The position numbers and the translations under genes are program-made. The notes beneath the pieces are model-generated. The model was not told where the DNA came from. It did not search any database and saw nothing but the letters and a program-made list of their open reading frames with translations. Of a DNA stretch of 10,448 nucleotides, positions 1-6,282 are shown one piece after another. The stretch's first letter is position 1, and the number at the start of each line of letters is the position of its first letter. The DNA is from Opitutia bacterium (GTDB lineage Bacteria > Verrucomicrobiota > Verrucomicrobiae > Opitutales > UBA953), in NCBI GenBank assembly GCA_947488485.1, contig CANKZO010000069.1, positions 1 to 10,448 of the forward strand. Direction: 5' to 3'.

Positions 1-733
1 TGCCGAACACGTCGGAACCCCACTGCGGTTCATAGGTGCAGAGCGAGCCAGGAGCGTGGAGGATGCAAGGGTCGATGAGCCAGCCGGTGCCGGGCTCGAG
101 CTTGTAGGCCTTGGAGAGCGCGAGGATCTTGTTGTCACCCTTGTCCCAGTTGGCGATGCACTCGCGGACCTGAGCCTTGGTCGTACCGGGCTCGAAGCCC
201 ATGAACGTGTAAGGGAAGTTGTTACCGACGTTGTTGTGCTGGGGCGGGAAGTAGTAGGACTCCGGCTTGCCTTCGAGACCGAGCAGCTTGGCCTGCTTGG
301 CGTTCTGGTGCATGTGGTGCGGGATCGGACCCATGTTGTCGAAGAACTTGGAGTACACCGGCCACTTCTTGTACTTGTTCCAGATCTTGGAGCCGATGAG
401 GGCGGCGCCGCATTCCTTGACGGCCTGCAGCAGGGTGAAGCGGGTGTTGCCGATGACGACGTAGGACAGGCCCTCGTCGGGCGTGCGGTTGTCGTTCGCG
501 GCTTCGGTCGTGGAGGCGAACCAGCGTTCGTCGATGCCGCCGCGGCTCAGGCCGAAGGCGTAGAGGTCATCCGGGTGGAGCTTGAGGCGCTTGCCGGGCT
601 GGAGGAAGGAGCGCGGCACCCAGCACGGGGCGAGACGCAGCAGGCCGCCGGTCTTGGCGAGTTCCTTCTCCACGAGAGAGGCGACACCGCTCTTCTTGGT
701 GGAGAGATCTTGGACAATCTTGGGGGAGGACAT
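1..733 (-). CDS. Phosphomannose-isomerase-like cupin protein (partial, C-terminus outside window)
   Basis: The reading frame opens at ATG 733 and stays open for 244 codons to the left edge, so the C-terminus is missing. The protein resembles class I mannose-6-phosphate isomerases, metal-dependent cupin enzymes that interconvert aldose and ketose phosphates. Visible marks are a His cluster GPIPHHMHQN (about residues 135-144; H139, H140, H142), a GKPESYYF segment (about 155-162) matching the GKTExWY region that carries the metal-binding Glu, and GWLIDPCILHAPG (about 217-229) matching the 'IPAGTxHA' strand that carries the last metal His (H226). The N-terminal 100 residues look less typical. No Shine-Dalgarno sequence precedes the start. 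It lies 77 nt downstream of a mutarotase-like gene on the same strand, so a sugar-processing pair is likely. The true substrate is unknown, and it could be a non-catalytic cupin of the same fold. Confidence 0.7.
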   Translation of the reverse strand, partial: MSSPKIVQDLSTKKSGVASLVEKELAKTGGLLRLAPCWVPRSFLQPGKRLKLHPDDLYAFGLSRGGIDERWFASTTEAANDNRTPDEGLSYVVIGNTRFTLLQAVKECGAALIGSKIWNKYKKWPVYSKFFDNMGPIPHHMHQNAKQAKLLGLEGKPESYYFPPQHNNVGNNFPYTFMGFEPGTTKAQVRECIANWDKGDNKILALSKAYKLEPGTGWLIDPCILHAPGSLCTYEPQWGSDVFG

Positions 734-764
734 GGTAGGGGTGAAAGGAGGGTCGGGGAGGTCG

Positions 765-793
765 GATTTAGGCGACTCCTTGGACAGGGACAA
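765..793 (-). promoter_or_regulatory. Weak possible promoter in front of the PMI-like gene
   Basis: In the 77-nt gap between the mutarotase-like and isomerase-like genes, the minus strand shows TTGTCC (793-788), a 17-nt spacer and TAAATC (770-765). These match 4 of 6 and 3 of 6 sigma-70 consensus bases. If real, transcription would begin near 758, about 25 nt before the start codon. The match is poor enough that it may be chance, and read-through from the upstream gene is at least as likely. Confidence 0.15.
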
Positions 794-810
794 GAATTGA
801 GTAAGCCGAC

Positions 811-1926
811 TTACGACTTCAAAAACTGCCAATTAATGGGGCAGGTAACGGCCTGGCCGTTTTCGCCCGTGATCCGGACGGACTCCGGGCCGGCGGGGAC
901 GATGCTCTGGACTTGGCCGAAAGCGGCGGGCACGGCGGCGGCGGCCTGGATCAGGGGGAGGCGGACGCGCTCGTCTTTGCGGAATAGGCGGCTGGTCGGG
1001 ATGCCCTTGGCGGCCAGTCGGTCCTCACGGGCGACATCGACGCCGTCGCAGAAGTGGGAGCAGACTTCTTCGAGGCCGAGGCGGCCGAGGTGGCGCTTCT
1101 CCCAGGGGTGCCCAGGGCGGCCGCCATTGGACAGCCAGAAGAGGGTGGAGGGGAAGTCGGCGACGTGCTTGAGCGAGAACCAGACGAAGCCCGGGAAGGT
1201 GACGGCCGTCCAAGCGAACGGCTGGGCCTCGGTGGCGGGCTCGTTGACGAGCATGATCAGGTCATCGTTGCCGGCGCGGGCCGGGTAATGCGTGAGGTCG
1301 GTGCTCGAGCCATCCTTCATCGGGACGGACTTAAGCGACGAGAATTCGGCGAACGGCTTCAATGCGCCGGACTCACCGGCGGTAGGATTCGAGAACTCGC
1401 CGGCATAGACGGAGCCGAAGCGGAAGGCGCTGGTGGCGATGCGCGCGGCACCGGCGGGGACGTTTGAAAGATCGAGCACGGGATGGTTACCGTAGTTCCA
1501 GCGGCCTTCGAGCTGTGTGATGATATGCTCCGAGTAGATCGCGTGGTGTCCGGGGAAGAGCGTGAAGTTCTTCGCGACCGTGGCGCCGGTGTCCGTACCG
1601 TTCTGCGTCAGCTTAAGCGAGGTCGCGGAAGACGCGACGAGCTGCCAGGGAGCGTTGGCGGTGTCGCCATGCGGCGGGCCTTTTTGCTGACCGCCGAAGG
1701 GCAGGCACATGAAGTCGCCGCGGAGATAGGTCAGCAGGTTCGGCAGGCTCTGGTCGATCTGCGTGGGCGTCCAGGGCGAGAGGGAATAGGGGCTGGCCTT
1801 GAGGCCGGGCAGATGGAAGGTCACCGGGGCGAGGTGGCCGGCGGTCTGCGTGACGGCCAGTTCGACCTCGGCGGTCTTCAGGGTGTAGCTCGGGGCGCCG
1901 TGAATGGTTTCCATGGGGGATGTCAT
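811..1926 (-). CDS. Galactose-mutarotase-like (aldose 1-epimerase fold) protein
   Basis: This 371-residue cytoplasmic protein has no signal peptide. Aldose 1-epimerases interconvert the alpha and beta anomers of sugars; this one is a divergent member of that beta-sandwich fold. I see RGDFMCLPFGG (69-79) and PHGDTANAPWQL (85-96), which correspond to the early active-site loops including an HG pair, then GNHPVLDL (146-153), SNGGR (266-270) and GLEEVCSHF (284-292). The Glu pair 286-287 lies where the family's catalytic base is expected. Start: ATG 1926 is preferred, because a weak GGA lies about 6 nt upstream; an in-frame ATG at 1914 (residue 5) has nothing better. The gene is transcribed ahead of the phosphomannose-isomerase-like gene and divergently from the glutaredoxin. 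The substrate cannot be told; in this family it may be a free sugar or a sugar unit from glycan breakdown. Confidence 0.72.
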   Translation of the reverse strand: MTSPMETIHGAPSYTLKTAEVELAVTQTAGHLAPVTFHLPGLKASPYSLSPWTPTQIDQSLPNLLTYLRGDFMCLPFGGQQKGPPHGDTANAPWQLVASSATSLKLTQNGTDTGATVAKNFTLFPGHHAIYSEHIITQLEGRWNYGNHPVLDLSNVPAGAARIATSAFRFGSVYAGEFSNPTAGESGALKPFAEFSSLKSVPMKDGSSTDLTHYPARAGNDDLIMLVNEPATEAQPFAWTAVTFPGFVWFSLKHVADFPSTLFWLSNGGRPGHPWEKRHLGRLGLEEVCSHFCDGVDVAREDRLAAKGIPTSRLFRKDERVRLPLIQAAAAVPAAFGQVQSIVPAGPESVRITGENGQAVTCPINWQFLKS

Positions 1927-2016
1927 ATTTCCAGCAGGCCGCCACCGGGTGTCAATGTCTCGGGTGCCTCGGCCTCTCCGCTTGCTAAACCTCCCGTGGC
2001 TCGCTTGTTTTCGGGC

Positions 2017-2292
2017 ATGCCGCAGCCGCTACCCATCTTCTACACCAAGCCCGGTTGTCCGTGGTGCACCGAAGCCCTCGAGTTCTTTGCCAAACAAGGG
2101 GTGAAGCTCGACGTCCGGGACGTCATCGCCGACATGCACCAGATGCGCCAGCTGGTCGCCTTGACCGGTCAGTCCAAGTGCCCGTCCTTCCGTTACGGCG
2201 ACTTCATCGTGGCCGACTTCGGGGTGGACGAGTTCATCAACAAGGCCCGCAAGCACCCGGCCGTCTGCGCCGAGCTGGGCTTGAAGATTTAG
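2017..2292 (+). CDS. Glutaredoxin-like thiol oxidoreductase, CPWC active site
   Basis: This 91-residue single-domain thioredoxin-fold protein reduces disulfides or mixed disulfides in the cytoplasm. The N-terminal strand IFYTKPGCPWC carries the redox centre C14-P-W-C17. The cis-Pro loop reads TGQSKCPSF (50-58), so Cys55 sits directly before cis-Pro56, where most glutaredoxins have Val or Thr. The usual GG-[CSD]-D glutathione-binding turn is replaced by VADFGVDEF (65-73), as in glutaredoxins of the NrdH/YruB type, so the electron donor may not be glutathione. The frame stays open far upstream (from 1483), but that part is antisense to the mutarotase-like gene. ATG 2017 is the natural start because it directly precedes the first fold strand. 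There is no Shine-Dalgarno sequence. The sulfatase gene follows 49 nt downstream on the same strand. Confidence 0.85.
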   Translation: MPQPLPIFYTKPGCPWCTEALEFFAKQGVKLDVRDVIADMHQMRQLVALTGQSKCPSFRYGDFIVADFGVDEFINKARKHPAVCAELGLKI

Positions 2293-2296
2293 GCTG

Positions 2297-2313
2297 CAAG
2301 GTCCCCTTGTTTT
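2297..2313 (+). terminator. Weak intrinsic terminator candidate after the glutaredoxin gene
   Basis: Five bases after the glutaredoxin stop codon, CAAGG and CCTTG form a 5-bp perfect inverted repeat around a 3-nt loop (TCC), followed at once by TTTT. The stem is short, so at best it would attenuate transcription into the sulfatase gene, and it may be chance. Confidence 0.25.
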
Positions 2314-2320
2314 AGTTCTT

Positions 2321-2333
2321 GGAAGGTAGGGGA
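2321..2333 (+). promoter_or_regulatory. Ribosome binding site of the sulfatase gene
   Basis: A purine-rich run, GGAAGGTAGGGGA, ends 8 nt before ATG 2342. It is one of only two clear Shine-Dalgarno sequences in the window and supports 2342 over the in-frame ATG at 2354. AGGG (2328-2331) could pair with CCCT (2338-2341) across a 6-nt loop, which would partly cover the site; the pairing is only 4 bp and may mean nothing. Confidence 0.55.
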
Positions 2334-2341
2334 TTCACCCT

Positions 2342-3742
2342 ATGTTGTGGGTCATGAGGTTTACCCCAACCTTAGTCCTGTTCTGGTGCGCAACCCTGCT
2401 CGCCGGCCGGCCAAACATTGTCCTGATCATGTGCGATGACATGGGCTGGGCTGATCTGGGTTGCTATGGTTCGAAGCAGAATCCCACGCCCAACATCGAT
2501 CAGCTCCGGAAGGAAGGCGTGCGCTTCAATAACTTCCTGGCCACGCAGGCCGTCTGCACCTCGTCGCGCGTCGCTCTCCTGACGGGATGTTATCCCAATC
2601 GGCTCGGCCTCGGCGGCACGGCCCTTGGCCCGAATTCCAAGATCGGCCTGAGCAATGACGAGCAGACCTTGGGCACGCTCTTGCAGCAGGCCGGCTACCA
2701 CACCGGAGTCGTCGGCAAGTGGCATCTCGGGGATGCGCCGAAGTTCCTTCCTCCGGCCCATGGTTTCGAGGAGTCGATGATCACGCCTTACTCCAATGAC
2801 ATGTGGCCGCGCGGCTACGCGTTGGGCGACGAGAGTCGCAGCAAGATGTATCCGATCCTACCGCGCCTCGTGAACGGACATGTGATGGGGTATACGCGCG
2901 GCTGGGTCGACATGGACGCGATGACCTCTTCCCAAGGCCTGCGCGCGGTGCGCTTCATCGAAGACAACGCGGGCAAGGATAAGCCTTTCTTCCTGTATGT
3001 GCCGACTTCGATGCCGCATACCCCACTGGGCGCTTCGATTGAATTCAAGGGCAAGCACGCGACGCCCTACGCCGACACCTTGGCCGACCTCGACCATGCG
3101 GTCGGCGCCATCCTGGCCAAGCTCCGCGCGAAGAAGGTGGAGCAGGACACCATCGTGATCTTCACCAGTGACAACGGGCCTTGGCTGAACTTCGGCCGCC
3201 ATGCCGGCTCGGCCGGACCTTTCCGCGAGGGCAAGGGCACGACGTTCGAGGGCGGCGTCCGCGTGCCTTTCATCGTTCGCTGGCCTGGTGTCGTGAAGGC
3301 CGGCACCGAGACGAACGCGCTCGTCGCCAATATCGATATCGTCCCGACCTTGCTGGCGGCGACCCAGGCCGCCGCGCCGAAGAATGAGATCGATGGCGTC
3401 TCCTTCCTGCCGGTCCTCAAGGCCGAGAAGCCGACGACCCGGGATTCGTTCGCCTATTATTACGGCGATCGCCTCGAGGCCGTCCGCAAAGGAAAGTGGA
3501 AGCTCCACCTGCCGCATGCTTATCGCAGCTATGTCGACATGATCCCTGCCGAGCGCGACGGCTACCCGGCCAAGACCCATCAGCGTGAGATCGCTCTCTC
3601 GCTCTATGACCTTGAGAAGGATCCGGGAGAAAAGGAAGACCTCGCCGGCGCCAATCCGGAAGTGGTGAAGGAGCTCCAAGCCTTCGCCGAAAGCGAACGG
3701 AAGCGTCTCGACGCGGGTAAGCGTCCGGTCGGCCGGCTCTGA
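2342..3742 (+). CDS. Secreted type I (formylglycine-type) sulfatase
   Basis: This 466-residue enzyme of the alkaline-phosphatase superfamily hydrolyses sulfate esters, probably from glycans, in the periplasm or outside the cell. An N-terminal hydrophobic signal (about residues 1-21) precedes RPNIVLIMCDDMGWADLGCYG, whose Asp pair 32-33 binds Ca2+. The modification site is C72-T-S-S-R76 followed by VALLTG; C72 would become formylglycine. The third position is Ser, whereas the family has Pro or sometimes Ala. Further active-site pieces are GKWHLG (125-130; K126, H128), MPHTPLG (224-230; H226), TSDNG (275-279; D277, N278) and GGVRVPFIVRWPG. The C-terminal LYDLEKDPGEKEDLA is typical, and the length is normal. 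No sulfatase-maturating enzyme is encoded here. ATG 2342 has a good RBS, but a start at 2354 (MRFTP...) would give a more classical signal peptide. The stop codon abuts that of the convergent HupE-like gene. Confidence 0.93.
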   Translation: MLWVMRFTPTLVLFWCATLLAGRPNIVLIMCDDMGWADLGCYGSKQNPTPNIDQLRKEGVRFNNFLATQAVCTSSRVALLTGCYPNRLGLGGTALGPNSKIGLSNDEQTLGTLLQQAGYHTGVVGKWHLGDAPKFLPPAHGFEESMITPYSNDMWPRGYALGDESRSKMYPILPRLVNGHVMGYTRGWVDMDAMTSSQGLRAVRFIEDNAGKDKPFFLYVPTSMPHTPLGASIEFKGKHATPYADTLADLDHAVGAILAKLRAKKVEQDTIVIFTSDNGPWLNFGRHAGSAGPFREGKGTTFEGGVRVPFIVRWPGVVKAGTETNALVANIDIVPTLLAATQAAAPKNEIDGVSFLPVLKAEKPTTRDSFAYYYGDRLEAVRKGKWKLHLPHAYRSYVDMIPAERDGYPAKTHQREIALSLYDLEKDPGEKEDLAGANPEVVKELQAFAESERKRLDAGKRPVGRL

Positions 3743-4870
3743 TCAGCCGAGCCCGAGCAGCCGCCAGACGAAGACCCCGAAGCCGATTAGCGCGACCGCT
3801 AGGCTCAGGCCGCGGCGCAGTTTCGCCTCCGGCAGATTGGCGCGCGTCGTCGCCCAGAAAAGCGTCGCGGCGACGCCGATGACGAGGGCTTGCGCCCCTT
3901 CCACGCCGAGATTGAAGCCGATCAGGATGAGAATGACGTCGCCCGTTGACCATGAAGCCAAATTGTCGGCGACGGCCGCGGCGAAACCGAGTCCGTGCAC
4001 CAGGCCGAACACCATCGGGAGCACCAGTGCGGAGCGTTCCTGCAGGCGGCCGCGGAAGGCGAGCCACGCGCTGACTCCGATGGTCAGGGCGATGAAGGGT
4101 TCGATCCAGGGGCCGGGCTGACCCAGCCAGCCCATGGCGACGGCCGTCAGGGTGACGCTATGGCCGAGGGTGAAGACCAATGAGCGTCGCAGGGCCTGCC
4201 CCAAGGAGGAAGCGCCCAGGAACATCGCTACCATGAACAAGCAATGATCCCAGCCGTCGGGCAGGACGTGTCCGAAGCCGTCGAGGAAAAGCGTCCAAGC
4301 GGTCTCGCCGGCGGACTCGTGGGGTCCGTCGCCGAGCGACAGTTCAGCCGGGTAAGCCGGCGTGGCGGCCATGACCACCTGATAGTCCATGCCCTTCCGT
4401 AGATTGACGAAGACTGTGCCGAGCGTGGGCGGGAAGCGAAGTCGTAGCTGCGCGGCATTCGTCGGGATGTTCGCCGAAAGCCGCGCGTTGAGCATCACCG
4501 GGTAGCGGTCCGCCTCGCCTTGTTTCGCCGAGGTCGCCGCGATGGTCTCCGCCGTGGGAAACGCGACGAGGACGACCGGCGTATCCCGGCCATCGACTTC
4601 GAGGCGGAGTCCGTCCAGCAGTCGTCGCCGACCGGGTTCGATCGAGGCCGCGAGCTGACCTGGCGTGAGCATCAGTTCGTCGAGGGCCTTGATGGGGGCA
4701 TCCTTGGACGTCTGACCGACGAGGAAGGAGGGCACGTCGAATTTGATCGTGAGCGTGAGCTGGCCGGTCTCATCGATGACGCCAAGGCAGTTCGCCTCTT
4801 TCCATTCCGGATGGGCGGAGAGCGCCCCGGAACAGAAAAGCGTAAGGCAGAGCAGGGCGAATCGCCGCAT
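3743..4870 (-). CDS. HupE/UreJ-2-family membrane protein
   Basis: A protein of 375 residues when begun at ATG 4870. MRRFALLCLTLFCSGALSA is a clear signal peptide, and predicted cleavage leaves HPEW as the mature N-terminus. About 170 extracytoplasmic residues follow, then roughly six membrane helices. The membrane part has the family marks DGFGHVLPDGWDHCLF (about 197-212; H201, D208, H209), FTLGHSVTL (H237), a Glu in WIEP (E257), FGLVHGLGF (H292) and FNLGVEGAQ (E324). Related HupE and UreJ proteins are linked to nickel entry for hydrogenase or urease, but neither enzyme is encoded nearby and the long-N-terminus subfamily has no settled role. A metal-transport function is therefore only a guess. 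The frame also has an ATG at 4906, which would put 12 extra residues before the signal, so I reject it. It follows truA by 72 nt on the same strand. Confidence 0.82.
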   Translation of the reverse strand: MRRFALLCLTLFCSGALSAHPEWKEANCLGVIDETGQLTLTIKFDVPSFLVGQTSKDAPIKALDELMLTPGQLAASIEPGRRRLLDGLRLEVDGRDTPVVLVAFPTAETIAATSAKQGEADRYPVMLNARLSANIPTNAAQLRLRFPPTLGTVFVNLRKGMDYQVVMAATPAYPAELSLGDGPHESAGETAWTLFLDGFGHVLPDGWDHCLFMVAMFLGASSLGQALRRSLVFTLGHSVTLTAVAMGWLGQPGPWIEPFIALTIGVSAWLAFRGRLQERSALVLPMVFGLVHGLGFAAAVADNLASWSTGDVILILIGFNLGVEGAQALVIGVAATLFWATTRANLPEAKLRRGLSLAVALIGFGVFVWRLLGLG

Positions 4871-4942
4871 GCCTAGGCCATAGGGCGGACCGCGCGGGGC
4901 TTCCATCCCAAACCGCTTGCCGCTGGGACTGATAGAGGAGAC

Positions 4943-5791
4943 TTACTCTGAACTGCCGTGGGCGTCGTCCCGGCTTCGCAGGGCGCGCGGGTTCTTCAGT
5001 GAACCAGGCTCGAAGAAGACCTTTTCCATGAAGAGACCGCGGGCGGGGGCCGTGGGGACTTCGGAAGTGATGACTCGTTCCTTGCGGTAGGCGACGAGAC
5101 GCTCGGGCGGCATCTTGCCTTCCCCGACGCGCAGGAGGCCACCGACGAGCCGGCGGACCATCTTGTAAAGGAAGCCGCTACCTTCGGCGACAATCGTGAT
5201 CCGCTTGCCGCGACGACGGACGTCGAGGCGACGCAGTTCCTTCACCGGATTCTCCTTCTCCATGCCTTGGCCGTGATTCGCGCCGAAGGCATAGAAGTCA
5301 TGCTTGCCGAGCAGCAGCTTGGCGGCCTGCCGCATGAGCTTCACGTCGACGGTCTTGGTGCCGAGGCCGAGGCAATAGCGCGCCTCCCAGGGCGGCGGAT
5401 AGCCGTCGCAGATTTCGTAGCGGTAACGTTTCCCGTTGGCGTGCCAGCGGCAATGGAAGCCCGGCGCCACGCGCTGCAGTTGCGTGACCAGCAGGCCGTT
5501 CTGTTCGCACGAGTTGATCGCGTGGACGAGATAGCTGCAGGGGTGCGGCCAGAAGGCGTCGAAGTGGAAGCGCTGGCCGACGCTGTGGACGCCGGAGTCG
5601 GTCCGCCCGCTGCCATGGATGTCGATCGGGGTCTTCAGGATACGCGACAGGCGTTCCTCGAGTTCGCCTTCGATGGACAGGCGGCCGGTCTGCACCTGCC
5701 ATCCGATATGGTCGGTGCCATCATACGCCACCGTCGCGAGGAAGCGTTCGAGCTTCGGCGTGAAAGGTTTCTTCGGCTTGGCGGGAGGCAT
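4943..5791 (-). CDS. truA: tRNA pseudouridine synthase A
   Basis: A 282-residue enzyme that converts uridines 38-40 in the tRNA anticodon arm to pseudouridine in the cytoplasm. It opens with a basic leader, then FLATVAYDGTDHIGWQ (17-32), the family's first strand. The catalytic Asp65 lies in GSGRTDSGVHS (60-70). FHCRWHANGKRYRYEI (112-127), HDFYAF (164-169), GSGFLYKMVRRLVG (204-217) and the C-terminal APARGLFMEKVFF (248-260) are all standard TruA blocks. The frame remains open upstream to 5923, but that part overlaps ruvX. ATG 5791 is chosen because the fold starts just after it and it sits one base beyond the ruvX stop (TGA-C-ATG). No Shine-Dalgarno sequence precedes it, so translation probably depends on ribosomes finishing ruvX. 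A short tail of about 20 residues extends past the conserved core. Confidence 0.95.
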   Translation of the reverse strand: MPPAKPKKPFTPKLERFLATVAYDGTDHIGWQVQTGRLSIEGELEERLSRILKTPIDIHGSGRTDSGVHSVGQRFHFDAFWPHPCSYLVHAINSCEQNGLLVTQLQRVAPGFHCRWHANGKRYRYEICDGYPPPWEARYCLGLGTKTVDVKLMRQAAKLLLGKHDFYAFGANHGQGMEKENPVKELRRLDVRRRGKRITIVAEGSGFLYKMVRRLVGGLLRVGEGKMPPERLVAYRKERVITSEVPTAPARGLFMEKVFFEPGSLKNPRALRSRDDAHGSSE

Positions 5792-5792
5792 G

Positions 5793-6248
5793 TCAGGCGC
5801 CGATGCCGCGGCTGTTGAGGAAATCCTGGAGCAATACCGCGGCGGCGCGGGAGTCACGTTCGCCGGTCCGGGCCTGCTGCTTGCGTTCCTGGGCTGAGCG
5901 CGCCTTGCGTCCGCCCATCTCATCGGCCGCCTGGCTCGTGAGCGCTTCGTCGACTTTCTCGATCGGCAGGGCGAAGCGGCGGGTCAGTTCTTCGGCGAAG
6001 GCGTCGACCTCGTCGCAGCGCTTGGTGCGTTCGCCTTCGACCGAAAGCGGGTAGCCCAGCACGAGGAGGGTGACTTTGCGCCGGGCGATCTCCTCGCCGA
6101 TCTGGGCGAAGCGGGCCTCGGCGTCTTCGGCGACCGCGGCGGGCAGGGGGAAGGCGAAGCCGAGTTCGTCGGCATGGCTCAGCCCGACCCGTCGGGAGCC
6201 ATAATCGATGCCGAGGAAGACCTGAGCCACGGGGTCAAGTTGGGACAC
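5793..6248 (-). CDS. ruvX: RuvX/YqgF family RNase H-fold nuclease (pre-16S rRNA processing, putative Holliday junction resolvase)
   Basis: This 151-residue cytoplasmic protein belongs to a near-universal family needed for final trimming of pre-16S rRNA and also described as a Holliday junction resolvase. Motifs in order: FLGIDYGSRRVGLS (11-24; metal-binding D15), VLGYPLSVEGERTKR (63-77), VDEALTS (99-105) and DSRAAAVLLQDFL (132-144; D132). In most members the third motif reads DERxT or DERxS; here Ala102 replaces the Arg. Start: the first codon is GTG 6248, with AAGG only about 1 nt upstream, too close for a normal ribosome site. A second in-frame GTG at 6230 (residue 7) is also possible and would begin nearer the first strand. 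The gene is followed by truA after 1 nt and is divergent from the MoeB-like gene, 74 nt away. Confidence 0.9.
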   Translation of the reverse strand: MSQLDPVAQVFLGIDYGSRRVGLSHADELGFAFPLPAAVAEDAEARFAQIGEEIARRKVTLLVLGYPLSVEGERTKRCDEVDAFAEELTRRFALPIEKVDEALTSQAADEMGGRKARSAQERKQQARTGERDSRAAAVLLQDFLNSRGIGA

Positions 6249-6282
6249 CTTGGGCCAATATTCAATCCGACACGTGGAAGGG

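Noticed and set aside
56..1288. Long plus-strand open frame of 410 codons
   Set aside because: It runs antisense to two genes with recognisable folds and its translation is low-complexity Gly/Val/Arg/Glu-rich, typical of the opposite strand of GC-rich coding DNA.
1483..2016. N-terminal extension of the glutaredoxin frame
   Set aside because: It is open only because it is antisense to the mutarotase-like gene; the glutaredoxin fold begins right after ATG 2017.
2858..3679. Minus-strand open frame of 273 codons opposite the sulfatase
   Set aside because: Antisense shadow of a clear sulfatase; Arg- and Gly-rich, with no start context.
4871..4942. Inverted repeat TCCCA...TGGGA between truA and the HupE-like gene as a terminator
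   Set aside because: Only 5 bp with a 12-nt loop and no T-run on the minus strand.
5792..5923. Upstream extension of the truA frame by 44 codons
   Set aside because: It overlaps the conserved end of ruvX, and the TruA fold starts after ATG 5791.
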